DNA from: Vanessa cardui
Taxonomy: Eukaryota > Arthropoda > Insecta > Lepidoptera > Nymphalidae
Direction of reading: 5' to 3'
Assembly: GCF_905220365.1 (NCBI RefSeq)
Contig: NC_061123.1
Location: 16,350,275-16,414,274 of the forward strand
DNA: 64,000 nt
The position numbers were made by a program, and so were the translations under genes. Under the pieces are notes generated by a model. That model was not told where the DNA came from. It did not search any database and worked only from the letters and a program-made list of their open reading frames with translations. Every line of letters begins with the position of its first letter. Within the stretch, counting starts at the first letter, position 1. This document shows, one piece after another, positions 22,778-32,830 of this stretch.

Positions 22778-23031
22778 ATCACCATTACATAGTAAAAAAC
22801 AAAGTTACTTACTGCCGTCTGTTCCTATGTATGCGTAGATCTTCAAAATTACACAAAAGATTTTGATACGTTTTTTTTTACCAGATAGTGTGATTCGAGT
22901 AAAAGGTTTTTGTATATAATACTTGGATAATATAGTGAAGAAGCACTGATCATTTTAAAAGTTTCTATTTCTTAAATAAAAAATTCTATACTATATTTTG
23001 TAACTGAGCGAAGTCGTGGCGGGTCGCTAGT
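22778..23031 (-). repeat. Interspersed repeat 'ACTAGCGACCCGCC', copy C, inverted
   Basis: On the minus strand it starts ACTAGCGACCCGCCACG and later shows CGTATCAAAATCTTTTGTGT, GAAGATCTACGCATACATAG and GGAACAGACGGCAGTAAG, the same order as copies A and B. Inverted relative to copy B, with 417 bp between them. Confidence 0.7.
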
Positions 23032-23791
23032 TTCTGTATGTTTCAATTTCGGTGTGATTTCGAATACACTGTTATACGGCAACAGTGTCTATGCAAAGCC
23101 GGCCCCACACTGCGCGATCACATGCGAGGTGCCGTGACGAAAGTCTATAGCGTCTAAATTATACCCCTTGTCATTACCATGTCCTATCGTCGTTACCGCG
23201 CTTATGACTTAACTTGCGATAACGTACGCGACGATACGTGCGCGCGTACGTTTACTCCGTAACGATTTTAATTAGTAAGAGAGTTTAGCTTTTTACTTTT
23301 TCTAATTCTTCGCGTATTTCCCCGGAGGGTAATGGAAGCTTTAAAATTGTTTATTGTAGATTGTATTCCAGACTACACCTGAGGGGTGGGAAGAGTATTT
23401 AATTTTTATAAATACTCAATAAAGATTTATTTCAGTGCAAGTAGTAGTAGTTTCCGTTTATATTGTTATGGGGAATCATTACGCGTTGCAACTTCTCCAG
23501 AGTAATTCAGTCGCCGGCGAAAGGCTTACGCGACATGGCCTGTCATAATTATAACATCAAAATACACTAAAAATATATCGCGAATTAAGTCCAAAATGAG
23601 TTCTCAAAGAATGTCATTACACATTTAGAATATTTATTTATATATATATCAATTGTATGTCGTAGTAAATAACTGTCCATTTCATTTAATCTTGTATTGT
23701 CGCCTACATAACCTCTCAGTTCGAGGGTGCGTCCTAATTGACAAATACAAATGAACCAATGTCCCCCTTATCAATTTAAGGACCAGAATAA
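23032..23791. other. Non-coding DNA upstream of the Jockey-type element
   Basis: No gene recognised. A GC-richer portion spans 23085-23260. The Jockey-type coding homology starts only at about 23792, where an in-frame TAA (23789-23791) marks the limit of the open frame. Confidence 0.5.
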
Positions 23792-26221
23792 TATATAATT
23801 GTATGTGGGGACTTTAACGTCGACTTACTTAAAGAAACTACGTTAAGTGTTCGGTTGGTTGCCTTGTTTATGTCATTTAATTTAACTCATAGAGTTAATG
23901 AACCGACGCGAATAACCGACGGCACTTCTACGTGTATTGATAATGTGTTCTGTGACTGTGAAATATATGAAGTATCAATTATAAATAATTTAACTTCTGA
24001 CCATTGTGGTCAGAAGTTTTCATTAAAACACAAAGAAATAAATCATTTAAAAAAAATAACATACAGGCCAATAACGGCTAACAAATTACATTGTTTTAAA
24101 GATATTGTGGCGTATAAATTGTCTAATCTAGATCTTACGACACAGGATCCAAATGAGCTTTATAATTCATTTTTTGAAGTAATACTAAAAGAATTTAACA
24201 ATATATTTAAAATGAAATCATGTTATAGTAACACAAAATTAAAGTTTAGTGACTGGGCTACTGTTGGTATTTATAAAAGTAGAAATAAATTATACGACTT
24301 ATATGATATGAGGCGGTGGAATCGAAGCGTAGCCTTTTTAGAATACGTCATTAAATATTCAAAAATTTTTAAAACAGTATGCATTTCTGCTAAGTCCTTA
24401 TATTTAAAGAAAAAAATCCTGAATTCTGATAATAGAATTAAAGCCACATGGGATGTTATTAGTAGTGTTAGTGGAAAACACAAAAAGGAAATGATACCAA
24501 TAGAATTGAACACAGGTAGTAGATACACGAGTTCTGAATTAGAGGTTGCTAATTTATTTGAATCATTTTTTGATAAAGTACCCCATAAAATAACATTTCA
24601 TTTAAAATCATCTACATCAAATGCAGCTAGGTTATTAAATAATAGTGTTTCTAAATGCGTTATTGATTTTTCATTTGAAACGGTTTCTGCAATAGATGTC
24701 ATAAAAGTATTTAAAACTATAAATATTAAAAAAACTAACGACATATGGGGCATTTCGGTAAAATTTTTTAATAACATCATATACGATATTGCTCCGTATA
24801 TAGCAGTAATTTTTAACAAGAGTTTGGACACGGGTTCATTTCCTAACTTGTTAAAATGTAGTAAAGTTTTACCACTTTTTAAAACTGGAAACAGAAGCGA
24901 TCCCGGTAATTACAGACCTATTTCAATACTCCCATCCTTAAGTAAAATTTTCGAAAAAATTATTTTAAATCAACTTCTCGTCCATTTCGGTACAAATGCT
25001 ATTTTTCATGGTGAGCAATTCGGTTTTAGAAGAGGTCGCTCGACAACTGATGCGGGAATTGCGCTTCTCAAACATATTTACGATGCTTGGGAGAAATCAT
25101 AGAACGCTATTGGAGTATTCTGTGATTTATCTAAAGCATTCGATTGTGTAGAACACGAAACGCTTCTTTATAAGCTCAAATATTACGGTGTTAAAGGTAA
25201 AGCTCTTGATCTCATCGCTTCATATTTAAGTCAAAGAATCCAGCAAGTTTTCATTAATGGAATAAAGTCTTCTGGATCTACGTTAAAAATGGGAGTTCCA
25301 CAAGGTTCAATTTTGGGTCCCTTTCTATTCCTAGTATATATAAATGATCTTCCTTTCTATGTTAAGGGTATTTGTGATATAGTGTTGTTTGCTGACGATA
25401 CTTCGCTGATTTTTAAGGTTGACAGGAAAAAAAATGACTATGACGATGTGAACGGTGCATTATCACAGATACACAATTGGTTTACAGTAAATAATTTAGT
25501 TTTGAATGCTCAAAAAACAAAATGTGTAGTTTTTACCCTACCTAATGTTAGCAAGCAAAATTATAATATATCTTTAAATGGTGACCGTCTTGAAGTAGCT
25601 GATACTACGGTGTTTTTAGGAATAGAATTGGATTCCAGACTTCAGTGGACTTCTCATTTATCATCCCTAACAGGAAGACTCAGCTCCGCAACATACGCGG
25701 TTAGAAAAGTTAGACAACTAACTGATATTGATACCGCTCGTTTAGTTTATTTTGGTTATTTTCACAGTATTATGTCATATGGCATATTACTTTGGGGTAA
25801 CGCTGCAGATATTGAATCTGTCTTTATTTTACAAAAGAGAGCAATTCGGTTTATTTATAATCTTGGAGCTAGAGACTCTCTTCGGGATGTTTTTAACAGA
25901 GTAGGAATACTTACTGTTGCGTCGCAATATATTTACAACAATATCATGTATATTCACAGTAACATTGATCACTTTGATAAAATCAGTGATAATCATTGTA
26001 TATGCACTAGAAGTAAGGATAAACTTATAACGCCAAGTTTCCGACTCCGCAAAGTCAATGGATCCTTCTTGGGGCAAGGTATCCGTTTCTATAATAAAAT
26101 TCCGCAGAAATTTTTAACTTTGCCGTTTAGTAAATTCAAATCGTTTGTTAAAAATACATTGGTAGAAAAAGCATACTATTCGATACAAGATTTTGTAGAT
26201 GATAAAAAAGCGTGGAGTTAA
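23792..26221 (+). pseudogene. Jockey/CR1-type LINE ORF2 (endonuclease end plus reverse transcriptase), truncated with one stop
   Basis: The frame is open from 23792 to 26221 in one phase, interrupted only by TAG at 25100-25102. There is no ATG at its beginning: it starts inside the endonuclease with VCGDFN (about 23801-23818), then CIDNVF and TSDH. The 5' part of ORF2 and any ORF1 are missing. RT motifs follow: LPLFKTGNRSDPGNYRPIS, GEQFGFRRGRSTTDAG, then just after the stop VFCDLSKAFDCVEH, MGVPQGSILGP (from 25289), the catalytic FADD, and FLGIELD. The C-terminal part contains IMSYGILLWG and LQKRAIRFI, typical of the Jockey group. The single stop sits where one transition in a glutamine codon would explain it, suggesting a fairly recent, dead-on-arrival copy. 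Confidence 0.9.
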
Positions 26222-26452
26222 TACCTGTTGACTTCCAAGCAGGATACATTAATTGAAATAATTGTATTTAATTAACATGACGTTGTATTTTTTAAATGTT
26301 AAAAAAGAGTAACTACTGAGTTTCTTGCCGGTTCTTCTCGGTAGAATCTACTTTCCGAACCGGTGGTAGCTTCACTTAATTGTAAAATGACGATTCAAAA
26401 GTGCTTATAAAAGCCTACTTGAATAAAGTTTATTTTGATTGATTTTTTTTTA
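23792..26452 (+). mobile_element. 5'-truncated Jockey-clade non-LTR retrotransposon
   Basis: The 3' UTR (26222-26452) includes GCCGGTTCTTCTCGGTAGAA and GAACCGGTGGTAGCTTCACT. It closes with GAATAAAGTTTATTTTGATT, which contains an AATAAA signal, and a short T-rich end. I recognise this 3' terminus as very common in butterflies and moths. A second, inverted piece of the same 3' end is at 39358-39403. 5' truncation is the usual outcome of target-primed integration. I did not find a convincing target duplication. Confidence 0.85.
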
Positions 26453-26726
26453 TACAGCGGCAATACATGAATTGTTGTTAATGTATGGATCTGAAAAAAT
26501 AATCACGTAAAAGCCTAGCCCGTCTTCCGGAAGGACAAAACACTTTTATCTGAAAAGAAACGGCAGCTTCAAACTCGATAAAATTAAAATTCAATCTCTT
26601 ACATTGTCTTTAAAAACCTTTCTCTTCTTCTTTGCTCGGCGAGAAGTTAAAATGCCATAAAGAAATCAGTGTGTTTTGGGTTAGATTCTGACAGAGACCT
26701 GCACCCACCAAACTTTCACCTTGAGA

Positions 26727-26778
26727 ATAGAGGAGGGGTTTTGCCCAGCAGTGAAACATTTACGAGCTGCTTTTTTAT
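26727..26778 (+). repeat. SINE/RTE 3'-tail fragment
   Basis: GGTTTTGCCCAGCAGTGAAAC followed by TTTACGAGCTGC resembles the 3' tail of the family 1 SINE (TAGCCCAGCAGTGGGAATTT, ACAGGCTGTTG). The rest of the SINE is not recognisable upstream. Confidence 0.5.
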
Positions 26779-28215
26779 TATCAACATAATGAACGGAACC
26801 CGTAACGACCTACATTAAAATTAATAGGTATTTAATATAAAATTGAATCGGATAATAATTTCAAACATATTTAATGAATTCATATAAAATAAAATATTCG
26901 GGTTTCCCTTTTAAAGTATACGCTTACAAATGTGGATTCATTACAGCGAGTATGCTTGAATACGTCGAGTAAATAATGGGAGCGGTCGGGGCAGTAATGA
27001 AAACGGCACGGGGCAGACCCAGCCTTAAATAAACCGAGTGCAATGGAATTTTACATCAATATTAGTTCGAGAAGTCGCTTAATTAAATTATCGTTGAGCT
27101 CATAGTATCTGGCCAGTCAATATTATATTATCCAACTACGGAACACTGCGCTTTATGGTTCAACAAAAATGGCTATAATATTTGTTAAAAATAGCAACGA
27201 CTATTTTGTAGCGTCGGAATATAGCAGCTTGTAATCAGGGACATCATTATGTATAGAGAGGAGGAGGAGAGATAATCTTGTAACTCAAAGTAACTCTCCG
27301 CTTTCGCCGATAGCATATTATTTAAATCCTTTGTGGAAAATCCGTCACAAGTAAAGCACATTACTCAATATCAAGATATTTTACTTGATAACAAGCGCCT
27401 TTGTTATTAAAATACTTCAAAAAGAATATTGTAAACAGTGTTCGTATCACTAAAGAGATAACGCGTCATATAAACCATATCACAAAGTCGTCGTACGCAA
27501 ACAACGCAACGAAAAAGAGCTATTTATCTGAAGTACATGACGTAATGCGAGCGGTATATTATCGTGACTTGGTTATGTATCGGCTAAGACGGGCCGAACC
27601 CTTGGGGCACTTCGAGTTAGCCCAGCCATGCCGCACACTAAGGTGATTTTGCTGTGAGCAGATTTACCCTCCTCTGTTTGAAGACGTCTAATTTGCAAAA
27701 ATCGTTTATTGAATCATGAGCCTTATTGAATTTTTACGCGCAATCACTCGTGATCAGCTCAATGAACAATCCTGAAAGTGCCTCTTAATACAATTTAGTG
27801 AAGTTGAGAGGCAGCTTGCGAGCTTGTGACTAAACGAACAATGAGGTTTTTTTTTATAAAAATTAAATTCGAAAGACGCATCTATTTTGCGAGGGTTTCC
27901 ATCCCAAATTTTGAATATGATATTTATTGGAAATCATTAAGGCCTGAATTAATTTACCTGGAAGTAACTTTATATATTGTAACAGTTACAAAATCTATAT
28001 TATTTGCACATAGTAAAGAAATAATGTAATTTTTATCGTGCAAAACGGCGGAGCACTTAAGTCACACGAAATGACTTCAGATCAAGGCCTTGTTAATATG
28101 TTATTGTAAGTGCATTGTTGCATTGGGTACATTTTTTATTGGTATACATATCAGTGCATGTTTAAAAAGTCTATGATTGTTTTATTACTGAAAAATATGA
28201 ACGTATGTATATGTA
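26779..28215. other. Non-coding DNA, no gene recognised
   Basis: Short frames (27401-27646, 27826-28029) carry no domain. No structured repeats recognised. Confidence 0.5.
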
Positions 28216-28300
28216 AAGTAAAATAAAGTAACAGCCTGTACATTTCTCACTGGTGGGATAAGGTCTCTTCTCCCATTAAGGGGACTACAGGAGCTAATTG
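28216..28300 (-). repeat. SINE 3' end (family 1), minus strand, truncated
   Basis: On the minus strand: CCTTAATGGGAGAAGAGACC, then CCACCAGTGAGAAATGTACA, GGCTGTTACTTTATTTTA. It is close to the 3' end of the copy at 41104-41416, including the unusual ATTACTTTA-type tail. Only about 85 bases of the 3' end are present. Confidence 0.75.
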
Positions 28301-29261
28301 CCCTTGAGAATCACGCGCACACACTTACACTAACGACAAAAACGGCATGCCCCCCCGCGAACTACGCTTAGCGAGGCGGCGAGGTTACGCCTGAATATTC
28401 CAATAGATGGCGCCGAACCACCGCGCGCCGCGTCGAGCGAAAGCGAAGCGAAGTCAATTCTATCAATTCAATCAATCATAGATTTCATAAAAATAGACAG
28501 GACAACAGAATTATTTTAATTTCTTTGTGTCATTTAAAAAATTATGATAAAATTAAACTTAATTAATTAAACTTAAATTATTATTATTTTATGTAAAAAA
28601 AATAGTTAATTTAAACATTTTTTTCTTAAATTTTTACTGTATCAATTCATTTAGTTGTAATACTAAATATTAAATCGTACCTATTTTTAAATTTTGTAAG
28701 TTTGTTAAGCGATTTATTAAATAAAATTGGAACTGTTCGTAATTTGTACACTGACAAAAAGCGTAGAGTTTGTTCGTGTAATATCGGTACACAAAGAAAA
28801 AAAATTAAGTTAAAAAAGTCAGCATCAAAAAGTTACTATAAAAATAATATCGTCAAGTCGGTTTAGTAGAATTATTGGTTAACTCGGTCAATCACAGTGG
28901 GTTTAGTCATAAATCTCATAAAAATAGTTTGGATATTAGAATTATTTGTATTGTTTTTGACTGATATTTGAAATAAAACTGATTCAATTAAATTCAAATA
29001 TTTTTATTTATTTTTGGTTTAACAAAAAAACAAATAAATTTCCTTTAAATTTTTTTATTACAATATTTTTTTTAATTATTCGTTCGTCGTCGTTCGTTAT
29101 TAAAATATCTTGGATACTTGCAAACAATATTTCACCCACTTTCACTGAAGCTACGAGCTAAAATTTTTCAATTGATACTATTTCCAATCTTTAAAAAATA
29201 TTGAATTACGTATATGACACTTCTAAATATTTTAGTTCTTTGGTTCACAACAATTACATAT

Positions 29262-29360
29262 TTCAAGATGGCCCAGTGGGTAGAACGCGCGCATCTTATT
29301 GCGGGTTCAAACCCAGGCAAGCACCACTAAATATTCATGTGATGTGCTAATTTGTATTTA
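29262..29360 (+). repeat. SINE 5' portion (family 1), truncated
   Basis: AAGATGGCCCAGTGGGTAGAA, GCGCATCTTATTGCGGGTTC and AAACCCAGGCAAGCACCACT match the tRNA-derived head and first body block of the copies at 31877 and 41104. A short deletion removes part of the region between A and B boxes. It ends after TAATTTGTATTTATTT; the rest is missing. Confidence 0.8.
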
Positions 29361-29578
29361 TTTATTTTTTTTTATTATTAAATTTCATCCATACATAACT
29401 ATATTTCCTATTATAAACAAAATTGATAAAATTAAACTCTAACTTCCGTGTTATTTTTTTTCGATTTTCTTAATTCTGAAAAAATATATGCATAGTTGTT
29501 AGGAATTAAATTTTAATAATTATAAAATATATATATATTTAAATATAGTCCTTTAAAAATAATAAAATTTTAATTCAG

Positions 29579-29650
29579 AGTGCGGGGATCGAACCCGCAC
29601 ATTCTTCTTGGACTTGCTTGCATTGACCAAATACTCCATGGTGACTGTAA
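29579..29650 (-). repeat. tRNA-like box, minus strand (SINE head or tRNA pseudogene)
   Basis: On the minus strand, GTGCGGGTTCGATCCCCGCAC forms a perfect T-arm (CGGGG stem with a TTCGATC loop) with an exact B box. Upstream, TATTTGGTCAATGCAAG is only a loose A box and no acceptor stem pairs correctly. I therefore call a tRNA-derived fragment, not a functional tRNA. Confidence 0.45.
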
Positions 29651-29727
29651 GAAATAAGTCGAAAAATCTGATTCTATGCGAACTAATTGCATTGTTTTTA
29701 ATAAATGTTTCCAATAATCATTATTTA

Positions 29728-29743
29728 TAATATATATATATAT

Positions 29744-29780
<37 letters not shown>
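29728..29780. repeat. TA dinucleotide microsatellite
   Basis: Interrupted TATATA array with one ACACA interruption near 29745. Confidence 0.9.
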
Positions 29781-29782
<2 letters not shown>

Positions 29783-30474
29783 TACTAATTAAATACCTTA
29801 CCTTTTCATATTATCTTTCATATGTTCGGCTTTTTAATTTATATGAACGTTTTTTAGTTTTCTTCACAGATTGTACTTTATTTCCCATGTTTACAAAATT
29901 AAACTTTATAAAAAATAACTTAACAAAAAAATAAATGGCTAACTACAACTACACTATTTTAACTTAATATATTTATTTACATAAAAGAATAATATTCGAT
30001 AATTAATTTACAATTAAAATTACACAAAAATGAAATCTACGAGATTTTATTCGCAACGATGCGGTGAAAAGAGCGACACGTCTGTATAGCAACAGACCTC
30101 GGCCGGCAGTGTCTGTACGAGGCGCTCACGCACACATGCTTACGCATTTTGGTCGAAAATAAGAAGATCTGATTTAAAAAAAATCTATTGATTTTACTAA
30201 ATAATTAAGATAATAAATTTTTAGTATATTGTTTGTAGAATAATCTGACAAAAGACCAAAATTATTGAAGATTGAAGTGTAGTTAAAAAACAAAAAAAGA
30301 CTTTTTTAGAGGTAACTTTGCGACTTTTTTCTATCGTACCAAATTAATTACATCATGTTTTCAACACAATTAATAACTAGCATCTATCCTGAAGATTAAC
30401 ATATATTTTTTTCATTTGGTTTATTGCATTGGATTATATACTTTTTGGCATTTTAAAACTTGCATTTAGCTCAT

Positions 30475-30735
30475 GTAGTCCCCTTAAGGAGAGGGTTTGG
30501 AACATATTCTTCCACGCTGTTCCAATACGGGATGGTAGAATGCACATGTGGCAGAATTTCGATGAAATTAGACACATGCAGGTTTCCTCGCGATGTTTTC
30601 CTTCATCGCCGAGCATGAGATGAATTATAAAAACAATTAAGCTCATATATATATTGGTGCTTGCCTGGGTTTGAACCCAAAGTCATCGGTTAAGAGGCAT
30701 GACTTCTTACCACTGGGTCATCTAGGCTCGAAGTA
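30475..30735 (-). repeat. tRNA-derived SINE (family 1), minus strand
   Basis: On the minus strand the head GATGACCCAGTGGTAAGAAG is followed by TAACCGATGACTTTGGGTTC, AAACCCAGGCAAGCACCAAT, GAGGAAACCTGCATGTGTCT, CCACATGTGCATTC and CCAAACCCTCTCCTTAAGGG. The copy stops just before the GGCCTTTAGCCCAGCAGTGG tail, so it is 3'-truncated. The two frames of 64-70 residues across it are incidental. Confidence 0.85.
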
Positions 30736-31865
30736 TATTTATCTTTTCAAAAAACAAATTAATTTGTATAAAAACTAGGAAATATATTATTACAAAACTA
30801 GTTTAAATATTCAAGTTACTTTTCGGTACAATTAATTCAGTACTACCCAGAAAAACTATTGTTTTCATGGTGAGGTCACTAGAACTATCCCCTGTATTCT
30901 AACACCGCAATCATTTGCTATTTTATTAGTAGCTTCGTATTAGTTGAGGTGCGATTGATTATGTAAGAGCCTTGTTATACCTCTATACTATATTCCTCAT
31001 CGTTGCCTCGTTAACGGTATTGATAATTATTATTAATTATATTTAAATTTGCTTATTACTATAATGAACTGTAACAACACACTCCAGTGTCATCGTAACA
31101 CAAAACCTTGACAATCCAAACAAGAGAATTAACAAGTATTAAATAAAAACATGGTATTGTACGGCCGAAGGTCGGTCCGCGCTGAATTAAAAACGAGGAG
31201 CCGGGAGCCGGCATCAAATATTCAGTGGTACCGATACGTCCCAAGCTCGCAACGGTACATACATCTGTGGACGGTACGGAGCACAACGGCAGCCAGTGGA
31301 CACAGGGAGACGTAAACATCCCTAAACGAGTTACATATACGCAGATGTAGTGATTTGGTCCGAAATGATGCAGTTAGCCCACTCCTCGGGTGCTCCGACG
31401 TACCGACACTACGTGTATAATTAAGCTGTGTCAACTTAGTGCACGAATGTTATATTCGGCAAACGAGTCACGGCTCGACTAATGACACTCACAACCAGTG
31501 GCTACTTGACAATTCAATCGTAATTCATTATGAGTTTAAGTGATCATTAAGAACGTAAGAATTACTAAGGTTTCTTATTGGGTATTACTATTAGTCGCTT
31601 CGGGGTTTTCTTTATTATTTTACAGACGATAGCCATTAAATTTCTGACCTGGTATTTAAATCAAGACCTTCGAGTCCTGAACCCTCTAAGATACCATAAA
31701 TTCCTCAAATCGTTAGTAAGGTTTTATAAACATCACACCAGAGTGTAGAAAAAAAATTTATCAGTAATTATGGTTATAGTATTTTCTATTATTAATTTTT
31801 AAAATCGTATTACTGTTTCATTATTATGAATCTTGATCAATTACATTTGATATTTTGAATGTTGC
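30736..31865. other. Non-coding DNA, no gene recognised
   Basis: A GC-richer part at 31160-31420 carries overlapping short frames on the minus strand with no domain. No splice pattern supports an exon. Confidence 0.5.
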
Positions 31866-32184
31866 GAATATCTTAAGAGAGTCGAGATGGCCCAGTGATT
31901 AGAACGCGTGTATCTTAACCGATGATTACGGGTTAAATCCCAGGCAAGCAACCCTGATTCATGTGCTTAATTTGTCTTTATAATTCATCTCGTGCTCAGC
32001 GGTGAAGGAAAACATCGTGAGTAAACCTGTATGTGACAAATTTCATAGAAATCCTGCCACATGTGTATTCCACCAACCCGCATTGGAACAGCATGGTGGA
32101 CTATGTTTCAAACCTTCTCCTCAAAGGGAGAGAAGGCCTTTAGCCCAGCAGTGGGAATTTACAGGCTGTTGTTGAATATCTTAA
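31866..32184 (+). repeat. Full-length tRNA-derived SINE (family 1) with 11-bp target-site duplication
   Basis: GAATATCTTAA occurs at 31866-31876 and again at 32174-32184, bracketing a complete SINE (31877-32173). The head has GATGGCCCAGTGATTAGAAC (A box) and GGGTTAAATCCCAGGC (B box, slightly mutated). The body has CTCGTGCTCAGCGGTGAAGG, CATCGTGAGTAAACC, CCACATGTGTATTCCACCAA and CTCCTCAAAGGGAGAGAAGG. The tail GGCCTTTAGCCCAGCAGTGG...ACAGGCTGTTGTT resembles the RTE 3' end at 8200-8247. It was inserted by target-primed reverse transcription, with the enzyme supplied in trans. Confidence 0.93.
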
Positions 32185-32499
32185 AAGGTGCTAAAACTTT
32201 ATCATTTTAAATGACAATGTCTTTGCTAAAACACGACCGTGACTTACTGAAAGTCCTAATAAATATACAGATATCGTTGGCATTTAATTTGACTCTAAAG
32301 AAGTAAAACAAATAACTTTGATCTCCATTACGAAGTGTTTTGTCTACCAGACACGCCACATCACTCATTGTTACAAGTTTTATTAAGTTTCACCTGTCCG
32401 GGTGTGTGTAATGAAATCTTGCAAGTTAAATTTGACCCATTTTCCTATAGCCTACGGATTTAAAATTACATATGTTGGTTCACTTCCGAGAACAGTTCA

Positions 32500-32830
32500 T
32501 TTTTATGATGACCATGACCAGATGCCACACCCAGTTTTGGCGTCAAACAATAGAACTCCATAATGATTAACAGTATCGAAACGAAATTATGAACTAATGT
32601 GTCATTATGAATGCCCGATCTAAAGTTCATCTCGATATGACTACGGAACTCAGGGTTGGCTCCTTACGAAGGAACTCCTGGACGGATAACAGCATCGGCA
32701 CCAAATGTTGTACACTCATTCAATTGTAAAACCTCTTGCAATTGTATAAGTTTCATGACGTAGCTGTTGCACTCTGGGTTAGCTCCTGATGAGGGACTAA
32801 ACGGTTAAAACAACAAACGGAAAAATAGAA
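32500..32830 (+). repeat. Degenerate direct repeat, two units
   Basis: Two blocks about 125 bp apart resemble each other: GGAACTCAGGGTTGGCTCCT then GAACTCCTGGACGG (about 32646-32686), and GCACTCTGGGTTAGCTCCTG then GGGACTAAACGG (about 32767-32808). Each has an ATATGACTACG- or ATGACGTAGC-like lead. This looks like an old tandem duplication inside an interspersed repeat. No coding potential. Confidence 0.4.

Larger units (their letters stand above)
28301..30170. repeat. Very AT-rich tract with nested repeat fragments
   Basis: A GC-rich cap at 28340-28460 (with GCGAGGCGGCGAGG and CGCGCGCCGCGTCGAGCG) is followed by extreme AT richness. Two related blocks with ATAAAAATAG and GAATTATTT occur about 430 bp apart (28470-28530 and 28905-28965), suggesting an internal duplication. 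Several AAAATTGATAAAATTAAAC-like phrases recur near 28540 and 29410. The tract also contains a SINE head (29262), a tRNA-like box (29579) and a TA microsatellite. A second GC-richer segment closes it at 30050-30150. It may be one large unclassified element; no coding frame is present. Confidence 0.4.

Noticed and set aside
29579..29650. Functional tRNA gene on the minus strand
   Set aside because: The T-arm is perfect but the A box, D-arm and acceptor stem cannot be formed. tRNA-derived fragment is the better call.
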